A stretch of DNA of 12,306 bases from Lactifluus volemus. Taxonomy: Eukaryota; Basidiomycota; Agaricomycetes; Russulales; Russulaceae. Under the pieces are notes generated by a model. The model did no database searches, was not told where the DNA came from, and saw only the letters and a list, made by a program, of their open reading frames with translations. The stretch covers positions 1-12,306 of the forward strand of contig WTXI01000599.1 in NCBI GenBank assembly GCA_022376515.1, given 5' to 3'. Of the stretch, positions 1 to 8,679 are shown piece after piece (positions within the stretch are counted from its first letter, which is position 1; the number at the start of each line of letters is the position of its first letter). The position numbers and the translations under genes are program-made.

Positions 1-303
1 GTAAATGGTATCCAGAGGAGACTGACCGACGGGCAGCCATCGGGGATGTCTTTGCGATGGGTGCTGGCCTCGAGTTTTTGGCTCAAACTATCCCAGGGAC
101 TGAATACGAGACCGACGGAAATCTCCCTGTCACGATCATGCCAGCTGCGATTCGAGGATGCAAGATTGAGATAGGTTCGCCGGGACATGTACTCAATCAG
201 GCCATATTGTACTATGGGAGATTTCTCCTCCATGCCCTCCATCATTCTCACTGCTATGGCAAGTATGGGATTGGTTTCCCAACCATTCTCTTTATTGACA
301 TGG

Positions 304-352
304 GCAAGTATGTGTGATTTCTGGGTTGCACACTGGCTTATGATGATTGTAG
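304..352 (+). other. Predicted GC-AG intron in the kinase-like gene (49 nt)
   Basis: Protein similarity requires moving from frame 3 (…FPTILFIDMG) to frame 1 (SYMGFYGCVWDG). Only an intron starting at 304 with GCAAGT, the known consensus of rare GC donors, and ending at TAG 350-352 joins the frames; the junction codon becomes GGG (Gly). A good-looking GT donor (GTATGT) lies 4 nt downstream at 308. Using it gives a 45-nt intron that stays in the wrong frame and soon meets a stop. A possible branch site CTTAT is at 337-341. Because the gene is damaged downstream, a frameshift combined with the GT donor cannot be excluded. Confidence 0.55.
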
Positions 353-573
353 GGTCATACATGGGATTTTATGGCTGCGTATGGGACGGGGATCGCATAA
401 GGGTCGACGCTCTGACCCCTTTATTCGATTTATCTATTCACTGGACGGACGAAGAGGGTAGGGAGGCGATTGCATCCAGTTTTGATGCGCTAACGGAAAC
501 GGTGATGGACATCGAAGCCCGATATATCAGCATCGAAGCCGAGGTAATGGCGAAGAATGAACTGGAAAGACCA

Positions 574-615
574 ATGCAGGTCGATGATTGTATGCAGGTC
601 GACTATTGGATGCAG
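574..615 (+). repeat. 18-nt tandem repeat inside the kinase-like gene
   Basis: Units 574-591 and 592-609 both start ATGCAGGTCGA and encode MQVDDC and MQVDYW. A third partial unit ATGCAG follows at 610-615. The repeat is in frame and lengthens the segment between the N-terminal region and the kinase fold. Confidence 0.8.
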
Positions 616-1249
616 AAAGCTCTTGGATTCCCCTACCTGAAATCCTACGAAGACGCCGGAGAGGAGATAACGTACACATACAACAGGCGACTCGATGACA
701 AAAACCTCATCTTCACTGCTAGCGCCTATACCGATCAGTTCATTGTCAAGTTCACAAGAGCAAGACGTTATTCAGAGAGTCTCCATCGCTATCTTGCAGA
801 TCTTGGTCTTGCTCCCAGGCTTCGGCAGCTTGTCTCGCTTCCTGGTGGCTGGAGTGCAGTCGTAATGGACGAGTCGAAGTATGAACCCCTCTCTGGGATG
901 GTACTCTCAGCCGAACAACAGGACAAGGTGCAACATAGATTGAGTGAGGTTGTCAACAAACTGCATGAAGCAGGACTCGTTCATGGTGACATCCATGATA
1001 CCAATCTGCTTATCGACTGTGCATCGCTCACAGAAGGAATTGACAAGTTGAAAATCCATGTCATCAATTGACTGGGCACCAGGACCTGTCCGACAAGCCA
1101 AATAACCAATGGGGGTAAACAAGTTGTCCGTAAGGCGACCAAGTGGAGTTCAGGATGGGGAGTTCATCATTGACACAGAAGAGTATGACTGGCAGATGAT
1201 ATTTTTTTGCTTAGATAAGTATCACGAATCCTTTCATTTCAATATCTAG

Positions 1250-1384
1250 TTGGCTATTATTATAATAACAGTCTTATTCTTTCTTTCCAAGTTGCATACG
1301 TACATCGAACTCAAATTGACTAACGATCAGCTTTCTGCTATTAAAATGGTGCGAAACACGAATGGGAAGGCTCTTATACGGTGG
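1250..1384. other. AT-rich spacer, no gene seen
   Basis: Base composition changes abruptly, from an AT-rich stretch (TTATTATAATAACAG and similar) to the GC-rich block that begins near 1385. No coding frame or structure is convincing. Confidence 0.5.
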
Positions 1385-2411
1385 TCATGCAAGTTTGTCG
1401 ATCAACTCCAGACCCCTCGAGGAAATCTGCCCCTCTCTTCTCGGCGGTGAGCTATTTGTACTAGTAGCTTTTGCATCCTGGGCAGTACGAGGCGGGAGCT
1501 GTGCCAGGACGTGTAGCGGTGGGCGGTCTTGCCGGGACAATGGCGGAGCCTGAGGGAATGGGAAAACGGATTGTGCGGGGATGGGCCCCCATTGGGATGG
1601 GGTGAGTGATGAAGAGACGATAGCTGAGAGGGGTGGGAGTGATCGAACATGAGTCAGCAGATCCGCGAAGTCCATTCGGCGGACAGCTGCCACTAGAACT
1701 GGGTCGGATATCTGAGTTTGGGACGCGGATCGTTGATCAGGCGGAAGAGGATTGGAGATCAACTCTCCTGAGGCGAGAAAGGACTGGCCGGGGCGAGGTT
1801 GGTATGTTGATGGGGAAGAGGATGGAGTGACGGCGGACAGAGCGATTGAGGATGCAGGCGAAGGAGGTGATGCGGCGGAGGGGGCAAGAAAGGACTGGCC
1901 GAGGTTACGAAAGGGAGGGATGCTGAGGGTGGTAAAGGATATGAGCCTTCGTGCTCGTGCCAGGACGTTGAGAGACCAATAAGAGATTCCTGCTTGATAC
2001 GACCAGGGTCGTCGATGGGACCGCCACTGTTAGGACCCGGAGCAGCAGACTGTGGTTGTTGGTGCAAGTGGTGAAGGGGAGTAGTAGGATCGGCGGACGG
2101 ATCCGAAATAGATTCTGTGGTTATAATGAGACAGATACAGGCAGAGGTTGTCGAATGCCCCACTGACTGGCCATGTTGGCTGCGGCCATGGTGGCGTGGA
2201 GAGAAGAAAGTTCTCTCATAATTCGTTCATTGGCCTCCCGCTTATCGGCGTGAATGGTTTGAGCAAGTCGTCGAGACGAGACGAGAGAATTTCTTTCCGC
2301 AGTGGCAACTGAACGGACGTTCACTAGTATTGTTTTCTGAATTGAGGAAGAGAGAGGGATGAGCCAGGGACGGGAAGAAGGAAAGTGACTTGAAGGAAGG
2401 GCAAGGAACAC
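1385..2411 (-). pseudogene. Unidentified Pro/Ser-rich coding-like region, frame-broken
   Basis: I do not recognise a family. Reading leftwards on the minus strand, three open frames follow one another: about 2411-2121 (contains LAQTIHADKREANERIMREL, likely helical), 2163-1759 (Pro/His/Ser-rich low complexity) and about 1960-1385 (contains SDPVLVAAVRRMDFADLLTH, then Pro-rich). No single frame spans the region, and the frame changes have no obvious GT-AG introns at the joins, so it looks like an eroded gene; a spliced gene cannot be ruled out. The composition (GC-rich, biased codons, disordered Pro/Ser protein with one helical patch) is unlike the flanks and would fit a retroelement gag or regulatory-protein relic, which is only a guess. 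The frame starts in this block are not ATG-supported everywhere; the start of the 1762 frame is TTG. Confidence 0.3.
1772..1900. repeat. Direct repeat of 18 nt, 111 nt apart
   Basis: GGCGAGAAAGGACTGGCC (1772-1789) and GGCAAGAAAGGACTGGCC (1883-1900) differ at one base, and both are followed by GAGGTT within a few bases. On the minus strand in one frame both encode GQSFLA. A second shared 12-mer, GTGCCAGGACGT, occurs at 1501-1512 and 1957-1968. This suggests internal duplication within the Pro-rich region. Confidence 0.6.
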
Positions 2412-2460
2412 GGACCTAATGTGCCTGGCTCAGGTGCATTTGCGATAGTGGTCCCCCCTT

Positions 2461-2591
2461 TCGAATGTGCCGAGCTTCTCATACGTTACGTAGGGTAAAC
2501 GCGGGTAAAGTCCCTGAGAATGACGAGGACTGGCCGTCGCATCGTTGATTTTGAGAAGTGTGTAAATGTCCGTCTATCAAACCTTTACGCG
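2461..2591 (+). pseudogene. R1: diverged copy of a short basic coding segment
   Basis: This segment is homologous to 9833-9973 (R2). Both begin TCGAATGTGCCGAGC and end near AAACCTTNCGCG. Over the 87-nt core (2505-2591) I count 13 differences by hand, several of them at third codon positions of the frame that encodes KSLRMTRTGRRIVDFEKC here. A TAA at 2495-2497 and lack of an upstream ATG in this frame suggest a relic or an internal exon. The family is not recognised. It lies about 230 bp upstream of DUF6534-type copy 1, while R2 lies about 690 bp upstream of copy 3. Confidence 0.5.
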
Positions 2592-2818
2592 AAGGACTGT
2601 GGGAGAGAGAAGGGCGAACAAATCCTGTGATCAACGATTTGATATTTGCTGACTGCGGACACTGCCGTACACAGTTCAGAACGTGACGTTCACGCGTTCG
2701 CGTTCAAATGTTCAAGCATGTGATGACTCGAGCTGGTATGTTTGCTCGCTCGGTACTCTCAAGCTCGACTTTATCACGTCGACTTCAACTCTCTGGGTAA
2801 TTCTCTATTTGGTACACC
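2592..2818 (+). promoter_or_regulatory. Upstream region of DUF6534-type copy 1
   Basis: No coding sequence is seen. TGGTATGTTT ending at 2743, about 84 nt before the start position of copy 1, has a counterpart TGGTATGTTTCTG starting at 10564 upstream of copy 3 and TGGTTCGTTTCTG near 6730 upstream of copy 2. The shared motif may be a leftover of the common promoter or simply of the duplicated DNA. No clear TATA box is visible. Confidence 0.25.
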
Positions 2819-4536
2819 GTGTCAGTCTCTCCAGTTCCTGAAAACATCGCTGAGATGTAAATTGTATTCTTGTGTCTGATGGAGGTGTCTTTTTTTTTTC
2901 AGAACTGCCCCCCGTGTACACACCATCTTCCATACCAGAGTCAGTGCTGTTTGCACTTACGCTCCTCTACAGCTTCTAGGGATAGCTTTTGTGAATTTGC
3001 AACTACTTCCCGCGTGCGTTGTTCATCACGTGCTCGAGACGTCCTTCCCAGAAAAAATGGGAAAACTCCTCAAACTGCTAGGCACGTAATTGATCACTAT
3101 ATGCTCTTTTTTAATGATGGCTGGTGCAAAGTATATGCCGTTTTTTCTCCCTAGAAACATTACAGACGGCGCTGAGCGGGGCTGACATTTGTTGGAAATA
3201 TGAACCACCCTACCCTGCTGGCATCGACGTGCCGATTATAGGAGCCACAGTTGCACTGGTAGTTCAACTCTTCTTTGCGTATTGTGTCTGGATTCTTAGC
3301 AGCAATAAGTTGTGGTGGTTTTGCATAACTATCTGTGTTGTGCGTAGGCCACATAATTCTCATCCAGATTAAATAACCTACTGACCGCAGTGCGTTACTT
3401 TTTATACATTAGCAGGGAACGGTGCGGGGATCTATGTAAGAGTCCTCCGTCCCAAGGCTTTCAGCTCAGACTCATGATAGAAAGACGAATATAATCCACA
3501 AGTTCCCGAGCGGCACGACGCTCAGGATCCTTGCGTTGGTGGGACCATGGTTGGTTATAATCTCGTTAGATCTTGCTCACCGAAAACATGCTGGCTGATG
3601 CACTATTATGTAAAAATATCTACTATCTTTGGAGGGGTCTTCGCTGAGTCCCTTGGACCACTCGCAACTGACAAACCGACGAAGTGGGTGCTTCAGTGAC
3701 AATGCATTACGGAAGATCGTGCGATTGATAGTTGAGTCCAACGTGTTGACGGGTGAGTATGTTCTTGACTCGGGTTGCGACACTCATTATGTATGCTTTC
3801 AGCAACCGATTGGGTCATGGCATTGTTACTGGCTACCTTACTGCCTGTGCGTGATGTGAGGTGCTATTCCTCATGTGAAGATCACTTATACTAGTATCAG
3901 TGACTATCAACATAGACAAGGACTGGTACACTTGCTCCTAACCCAATTGGCGCTCACCTCTAAATTTATTCCTTCGTTCCCCAGAACCTCTATTCTCGGG
4001 AAACTGTTACTTCACAGCTTTCACTACGCTGACGTTATGCAAATTGATACCCTAATGTGCTCTTCGTTTGTATCAACAATCGCATCTCAATTCGCGACGC
4101 GTCTGCTGACGGAAGAGCAGTATCGATCATCAGGTCTCAGGCTGTTGCACTCCCTGGCGCTGCCCCTCCGGGGTCGCTGCGGCTTCAGCAGAATTTGAAC
4201 TCGAGAAAGTCCCTCACTCATTCAAAGACTGTACGGCAACCGTGGATCAGGACCAGGGCTGGGCTTTTGATGTGTGGCGGTTCCCTTTTTCCCTCCAGAT
4301 TATCCGAGTCGTTCGACCTTGAACCAACAGACCGCCTAGCGATCGAACGGGTGTCAAGGCCAAAAGGTGACCTTGTCCCGAGGAAAGAAGTCCAGATCTT
4401 TCTCTTTACAAACTGCTTACGTCTACTTCATCTCGTATTCACGGGTTATCCCCGGCTGCCGTATGTTTTTTCATTAATCCCCCACCATCAACTTATCCCC
4501 CAGCTCGTTATGACGAATAATAGCAAAGACAAATAA
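2819..4536 (+). pseudogene. DUF6534-type seven-helix membrane protein, copy 1 (heavily decayed)
   Basis: Recognised by alignment with copies 2 and 3: micro-exon 2903-2915, LLGIAFVN (from 2973), ETLQTALSGAD and DVPIIGA (exon 3132-3339), RRSGCFSDNALRKIVR (from about 3677), and NNRISIRD in the last exon (4047-4536). Visible lesions: the expected ATG is GTG at 2819-2821; the frame breaks near 3150-3154; about ten residues are missing from the loop after ETLQTALSGAD; intron 7 has shrunk to 31 nt (3539-3569); exon 8 is shortened and the exon 9 acceptor reads CAA instead of CAG (3665-3667); the intron 11 donor reads CT at 3938-3939; the intron 12 acceptor reads TTG at 4044-4046. Intron 3 of the other copies is absent. 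The last exon runs on as a long tail to TAA at 4534-4536. It is not expected to make a functional protein. Confidence 0.85.
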
Positions 4537-4987
4537 GAAAAAATGGGTCTGAACGTATTTCTGGCAACTTGAAAGGGAAAAGCAGAAATGGTAACAAGAT
4601 AATGAGTAGTACGATCACCAATGGCCGTTCCAACCGGTGTTGTCAAATACAAAATGATAAACGATAGGAAATGCCGACATTGCCGTCGGCGACCTTGCTT
4701 GCCTGCGATCTTACTCTACCCGCCTCCCACTGTCATATAATGAACCTCTCACCTCACATCGTAGCAGTTGTACCAGTGTGGTGGGGAGCGGTACGTGAGT
4801 CTCACTCTCCACCGTTCCTTGTATTTGTCCGAGATGAAAGGGTTGAGAGGTGGCAACAGCCATAGATTGTCCCCACGTGAACATTCAAAAGGTTCCGAGA
4901 TCAAACAAATCAAAGATCATTGCAAAATGAGGAGTGTACTCTCGGAAAACATCGAACGGGCAAGTCGGGAAATCTGAGGCAGGAACA

Positions 4988-5007
4988 AATAGGTTATGTA
5001 ACCTATT
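4988..5007. repeat. Perfect short palindrome (9-bp arms, 2-nt loop)
   Basis: AATAGGTTA (4988-4996) and TAACCTATT (4999-5007) are exact reverse complements separated by TG. No role is apparent. Confidence 0.7.
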
Positions 5008-5639
5008 GACGGTTCCCGCAAGGCACGGCGAAATAACCCGCCATAGACCTTGCAAGCGAGGTAATTTCAAAACGCCCCACACAAGACATGAACACCGCCC
5101 AAAACTACTGTACGGAAGTGCATTCAAAGCGGAGGTGAAAAACCATACATAAATTAGACGTGGTTCCCAAGCCGACTCCGAGTCTTGATGGAAAATGGTT
5201 TTTGTCAACCAAGGAATCACTATATCATACAGTAACACCAGTTAGTGTACACTCACGGCAATGGTCATGCACCACACTAATAAATGACTCTGTTCTCATT
5301 GAGTAATGTGGCAATTGAGTTCGCGTGGTACTTTTAATTCTCTGTAGGGCAATTGAAGCCCCGGTTTGTGTAGTAGGTCCAAGTGATATGTCCATTGTAC
5401 AGTACTAAGGCTGAATTCACTCATGATTGGCAACAGCAACCGTGCTATGCAGGGTCATGCCAGTGGCGGCATGTTGGCCCGGCGCCGGTACTAGGTACCG
5501 CTAATGAGATCCAATCTAAGAAAAGGAAGAGTCAAAATATCGTCCATGGAAAGGAACATGGTATCGTAAGACCCGTAACTAGCGAGCACTGGCATATGCC
5601 GTATAGGGTGGCGAATCTGGCGATAAGTCTTTAGCAGAA

Positions 5640-5730
5640 ACCACGAGACGCTGCCCTCCTCAGCCGAGTCAAGCGCAGCAACGCGCTGCTCGCTCTCGAG
5701 CTGCGACGTCGCATCCTCCTTCTCCAGCAC
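5640..5730 (-). other. GC-rich coding-like patch, possible gene fragment
   Basis: On the minus strand this stretch reads LEKEDATSQLESEQRVAALD, with GC-rich third positions and a charged, helix-prone (possibly coiled-coil) pattern. The frame continues leftwards into sequence that no longer looks coding. It may be a captured fragment of another gene. There is no start codon, splice site or family match that I can support. Confidence 0.25.
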
Positions 5731-5991
5731 TCAGTTTTGGTACGGCGAAATAGTGTTTCCAAAAGTTGGGCATTACTAGTATGTCAGTGCCTCAACCATC
5801 AGAAGTAGTAGAACGTCCTAAGTCACGGTGTCTGTGATTAGCGTGCCGCTGCCAGTGATGCCAGTGTCATCCAATAAGCCTCCATCACGTTTCCCTCTAT
5901 ATGAAATGAATGATTTATGGTTCATCGGTCATCCACGGCGTATACATTATGATACGTACACAGTATGATATATCCGAGTCGGTGTGAACTT

Positions 5992-6034
5992 GAAGAGATT
6001 CATCTCGGCTCAGTGAGCCGAGATGAATTTCTTC
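5992..6034. repeat. Near-perfect 21-bp inverted repeat around one base
   Basis: The left arm 5992-6012 (GAAGAGATTCATCTCGGCTC plus A) and right arm 6014-6034 are reverse complements with one mismatch, around a single G at 6013. Similarity continues outward: GTGTGAA at 5982-5988 matches CTTCACAC at 6031-6038 after a small insertion. The stop codon of the minus-strand ORF at 6010-6474 lies in the centre. Confidence 0.85.
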
Positions 6035-6474
6035 ACACTGATACTGGAGCCGCATGGGCCGGAGTTAGGCAACAAGATGTCTCGCACAACATCCCTGCGG
6101 AAGACTCGGACTCTTTTGTCGTAAAGTGCCCTCGACGACTCGGAGATTTCTGACCCCGACAAACAAGGGGCGCCACCAAGCGCGTGTCCAGCAATCTGGT
6201 CTTCGAGGCAGCGAATACTTGACCCAGAACAATTGTGAAAGACAAAGGCTTGATCTACGGCTGTTGGCAACGTCAGATCTTCAGGATAACCGCCGCGGCG
6301 AAGATCATCGAGCATGTTCTGAATGACCTGGTCGGGTTCCTCCGAGTGCGACTGGGAACCTTCATATTCATGTGGCGTTGTGGCGTCGCCCCACGGCCAG
6401 ATCTGGTCAGACACTACGTAAACGCGGGCCGCGAGCGTGATGCTCTTACGTCTGTTATCCATTCGAGTTATCAT
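6010..6474 (-). CDS. Hypothetical protein, 154 residues, unidentified
   Basis: This is an uninterrupted minus-strand frame from ATG (6474-6472) to TGA (6012-6010). I do not recognise a family. The product is acidic in its middle (EGSQSHSEEPDQVIQNMLDD) and Arg-rich near the end (YDKRVRVFRRDVVRD), with no membrane segment or signal peptide evident. Codons favour C or G at third positions in much of the frame, which supports coding origin over chance. Plus-strand frames across the same DNA are shorter and less coherent. The last codons and the TGA form one arm of the 5992-6034 palindrome, so a transcript would end in a strong hairpin. It could be a terminal exon or a fragment of a longer gene. 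Real gene status is uncertain. Confidence 0.35.
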   Translation of the reverse strand: MITRMDNRRKSITLAARVYVVSDQIWPWGDATTPHEYEGSQSHSEEPDQVIQNMLDDLRRGGYPEDLTLPTAVDQAFVFHNCSGSSIRCLEDQIAGHALGGAPCLSGSEISESSRALYDKRVRVFRRDVVRDILLPNSGPCGSSISVKKFISAH

Positions 6475-6480
6475 CCACAA

Positions 6481-6841
6481 CCAAACTTAGCTTTGGTTTT
6501 GTACATAGATGGCCTCTAGCCTGAGCAGTGTCCACTGGCCATAGCGACATGAGTCAGCTGAGATCTGCGTCCCCCCCTGGTGAGAATTTTCGTTAACTCG
6601 AACACTGGCATCCCACGACATGTCAATCTTTTGGTTTTGATTGTCTGATGAACGGCGGACAGGCACATTGGCATAAAATCGTGATATGGTCTACAAGCTC
6701 AAGTTGAACTCAAACGCTGAGTCATCCTCTGGTTCGTTTCTGCTATATGTTGTTAGACACTCGAGCGACCCTGGCACCCTATCCTTTCGTCAGTTCATTG
6801 GGTAAACAAACTTTCACGCAGTTCGCTCTCTCCGCCATAAT
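6481..6841 (+). promoter_or_regulatory. Upstream region of DUF6534-type copy 2
   Basis: No coding sequence is seen. TGGTTCGTTTCTG near 6730 lies about 110 nt before the copy 2 ATG and resembles TGGTATGTTTCTG upstream of copy 3. The sequence just before the ATG is pyrimidine-rich (TTCGCTCTCTCCGCC), as is common near fungal transcription starts. No R1/R2-like segment is found upstream of this copy. Confidence 0.25.
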
Positions 6842-6966
6842 ATGTCGACCTTAGCCTTGCCTCCGATTCCTCCAAACATCACTCACATGTAGGTGTCGTT
6901 CCTTCTGAGACCTCGGGCCGTTCTCAACTTCTCGGGCTTATATGTCACCGGACTTTGTCTTCTCAG

Positions 6967-6979
6967 AACTGCTCCCCTT
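6967..6979 (+). other. 13-nt micro-exon (copy 2), also in copies 1 and 3
   Basis: Exon 2 is only 13 nt, AACTGCTCCCCTT. It completes Ile and encodes TAPL between introns 6889-6966 and 6980-7035. The equivalents are 2903-2915 in copy 1 and 10758-10770 in copy 3, both 13 nt in the same phase. The following donor is GTACGTGTGG in copies 2 and 3. Confidence 0.75.
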
Positions 6980-7981
6980 GTACGTGTGGCGCTCTACATT
7001 ATCTGCCGGCAGACTTACGCATTCTCACCCTTCAGCTTTTGGGGGTTCTTTGGAATTGGTGTCTATACGGAGCTCTGGCTGTCCAGCTTTGTGAGCTTTG
7101 CCCTGTGTCCCGCAATAGTTATCGGCTGAGCCTGTTCATCGAATCCTAAAGACGTGTATAGCTACAACTTCCCTGATGATATGAAGTTCCTCAAGCTCCT
7201 CGGTATGCAAATGTTTTCTTCACCCTTCACCAACCTCTGAGTCAATCTCTGACGATTCTACTATAGTATACGGCGTCTTCATCATCGAAACATTGCAAAC
7301 AGCACTCAGCGGCGCCGATGTTTATTACTGGTTCGCTAGTGGTTATGGTAATCTTAATCACCTCGCTTCTCCTTATGCAATGCCCTTCGACATTCCCATC
7401 ATCGGAGCTGTGGTGTCATTGAGCGTCCAATTCTTTTTCGTTTATCGTATTTGGGTACTTAGCGGGAAAAAGTCCTGGTTGATATGCCTGATCATCTGTC
7501 TGGTAAGCCTGAATTAATCGCCCTTGTGCGGCCGATATTTTCCTCTTGTATTTCCTTGTTACTTGCAGTGCTCCATCGTCGACGCAATAGCCGCATTCGT
7601 TGGCGGCATTTATGTGAGTCTCGCCAATTTCATGCTTCCTTCATTCTTACTCACTGTAGTAGGCCCATATCCATAGTACCATTACTAGTAACACCTTCGT
7701 GACGGTCATTGCGAATGTAAGTCATCGCACTTACAAACCACCGAAGTCTCCGATGATTAACGATGTCACACCGCAGATTTGGCTTATTGGAAATACAATG
7801 TCGGACCTACTTATCACTAGCACAATGATTTATCACGTGAATAAATTTCCCTTAGAGTGGATTGTTCAAAACTGACTACTTCCTGCAGCTGCAAAAAAGA
7901 CGCAGGGAAGCGGGTGGCTTGTTCAGTGACCATGCTCTGCTGAGAATCGTTAGATGATTGTTGAGAGCAACATATTGACAA

Positions 7982-8043
7982 GCACGTATATTCCTGGTGC
8001 CTACGCGCCGACTCATTTTCTGACGATGTCACGGAACAAATAG
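7982..8043 (+). other. GC-AG intron 9 of copy 2 (62 nt)
   Basis: To reach TVSIVALLMVVVFP in frame, exon 9 must end at 7981, leaving a donor GCACGT; the acceptor is AAATAG. Copy 3 has the same GCACGT donor at 11760, while copy 1 has a normal GTGAGT at the equivalent site (3753). Confidence 0.65.
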
Positions 8044-8679
8044 CAACCGTTAGTATTGTTGCACTTTTGATGGTCGTCGTATTTCCTGTGGGTATTTTCG
8101 AGTTTTGTCAGCTTTTTGATCTAATCCTGCGTCAATATAGAGCGAGCCCTATCAAATATGCCCGTGAGACGCTGCCTTCATCCTAATATTCATCATCTAA
8201 CTATCTGCCACTCAAGAATGGCCATTCTTGGAAAACTGTAAGATTGTTGCTATTTCTTTCTACACCCGCCCGTGTATGTATGGATGACCTCGACAGATAC
8301 TCTAACACACTTCTCGTCTCACTCAATAATCGCATCTCAATCCGTGAATCTGTGGCCACCAATGGACAGAGGTTCAGGACTCAGCCCGTGACCTCTATCG
8401 GCGAGTACAGTGCGGATGCCATGATTATGACGCCGCCAGCTGCAAATGCGTATAAGGCGAGGACACTGGCAGACAACGAGGAGCACGAGAGGGTGGTCGT
8501 TCTAGTGACGCGTGAAACTCAGTCGGTCAGTCAAGGCGCGCGGGGCGAAATCTTTGAGGGACAGGATCGGAAGTCAGACTGTGGTGAAAGACGAGTCGAG
8601 AAAAATGGTGACCTTCCTAGTGGGAGCTTAGGTCACTCTTTTATGGATTCACTGTAGATAAAGTTCTTGCGGGAAATCC

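Larger units (their letters stand above)
1..1249 (+). pseudogene. Fungal protein kinase-like gene, 5' end outside the window, probably inactivated
   Basis: The reading frame enters from the left edge (codons from base 3), runs to 303, crosses an intron (304-352) and continues in another frame from 353. The product has a conserved N-terminal region (FYGCVWDGDR, LTPLFDLSIHW) followed by a degenerate kinase fold. A likely ATP-anchoring Lys is in FIVKFTR (codon 748-750), then LPGGWSAVVMDE (hinge region), then a catalytic loop HGDIHDTN (His 982-984, Asp 988-990, Asn 1003-1005). The metal-binding motif appears as IDWA (Asp 1070-1072), but in a different frame: a net +1 shift near 1063-1067 makes the current frame stop at 1069-1071. 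In the shifted frame TAA at 1103-1105 interrupts a motif read as AK-stop-PMGVN, where I would expect Tyr. Homology continues through RRPSG and EEYDWQM to a TAG at 1247-1249. This resembles the expanded fungal-type kinase-like families of mushrooms. The two lesions argue for a pseudogene unless they are sequencing errors. Substrate is unknown. Confidence 0.75.
4537..5991. other. Intergenic region, no supported gene
   Basis: Open frames here are short and lack recognisable motifs or supporting splice signals. Two small structures stand out: a 20-nt palindrome at 4988-5007 and a GC-rich coding-like patch at about 5640-5730. Remaining sequence has mixed composition and no repeat that I can match elsewhere in the window. 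Confidence 0.5.
6842..8657 (+). pseudogene. DUF6534-type seven-helix membrane protein, copy 2 (one frameshift)
   Basis: A 13-exon model fits: 6842-6888, 6967-6979, 7036-7090, 7152-7202, 7267-7502, 7569-7613, 7663-7716, 7777-7836, 7889-7981, 8044-8087, 8141-8163, 8217-8237, 8297-8657. All 12 introns match copy 3 in position and phase. It starts MSTLALPPIPPNITH. Hydrophobic segments follow: LLGVLWNWCLYGALAVQL, VYGVFIIETLQTA, IPIIGAVVSLSVQFFFVY, LICLIICL/CSIVDAIAAFVGG, the exon 7-8 helix, TVSIVALLMVVVFP, and a last one leading to SLNNRISIRE. The C-terminal half corresponds to DUF6534, a fungal membrane domain of unknown function. In exon 9 the frame reads RIVR then TGA (7955-7957). Alignment with the other copies shows one base missing there; the summed exons are 1103 nt, one short of a multiple of three. 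Splicing is otherwise intact, so the loss looks recent (or is a sequencing error). Intron 9 begins with GC. Confidence 0.85.

Noticed and set aside
187..352. Continuous plus-strand reading frame upstream of the kinase segment, from an ATG at 187
   Set aside because: Its first 55 codons show no similarity to the kinase family, whereas the frame at 3-303 does (LEFLAQTIPG, FPTILFIDMG). The conserved protein enters this frame only at 353 through the intron.
4885..5238. Minus-strand open frame of 117 codons
   Set aside because: No recognisable motif and codon use is not coding-like. It lies in otherwise featureless DNA, so it is probably a chance frame.
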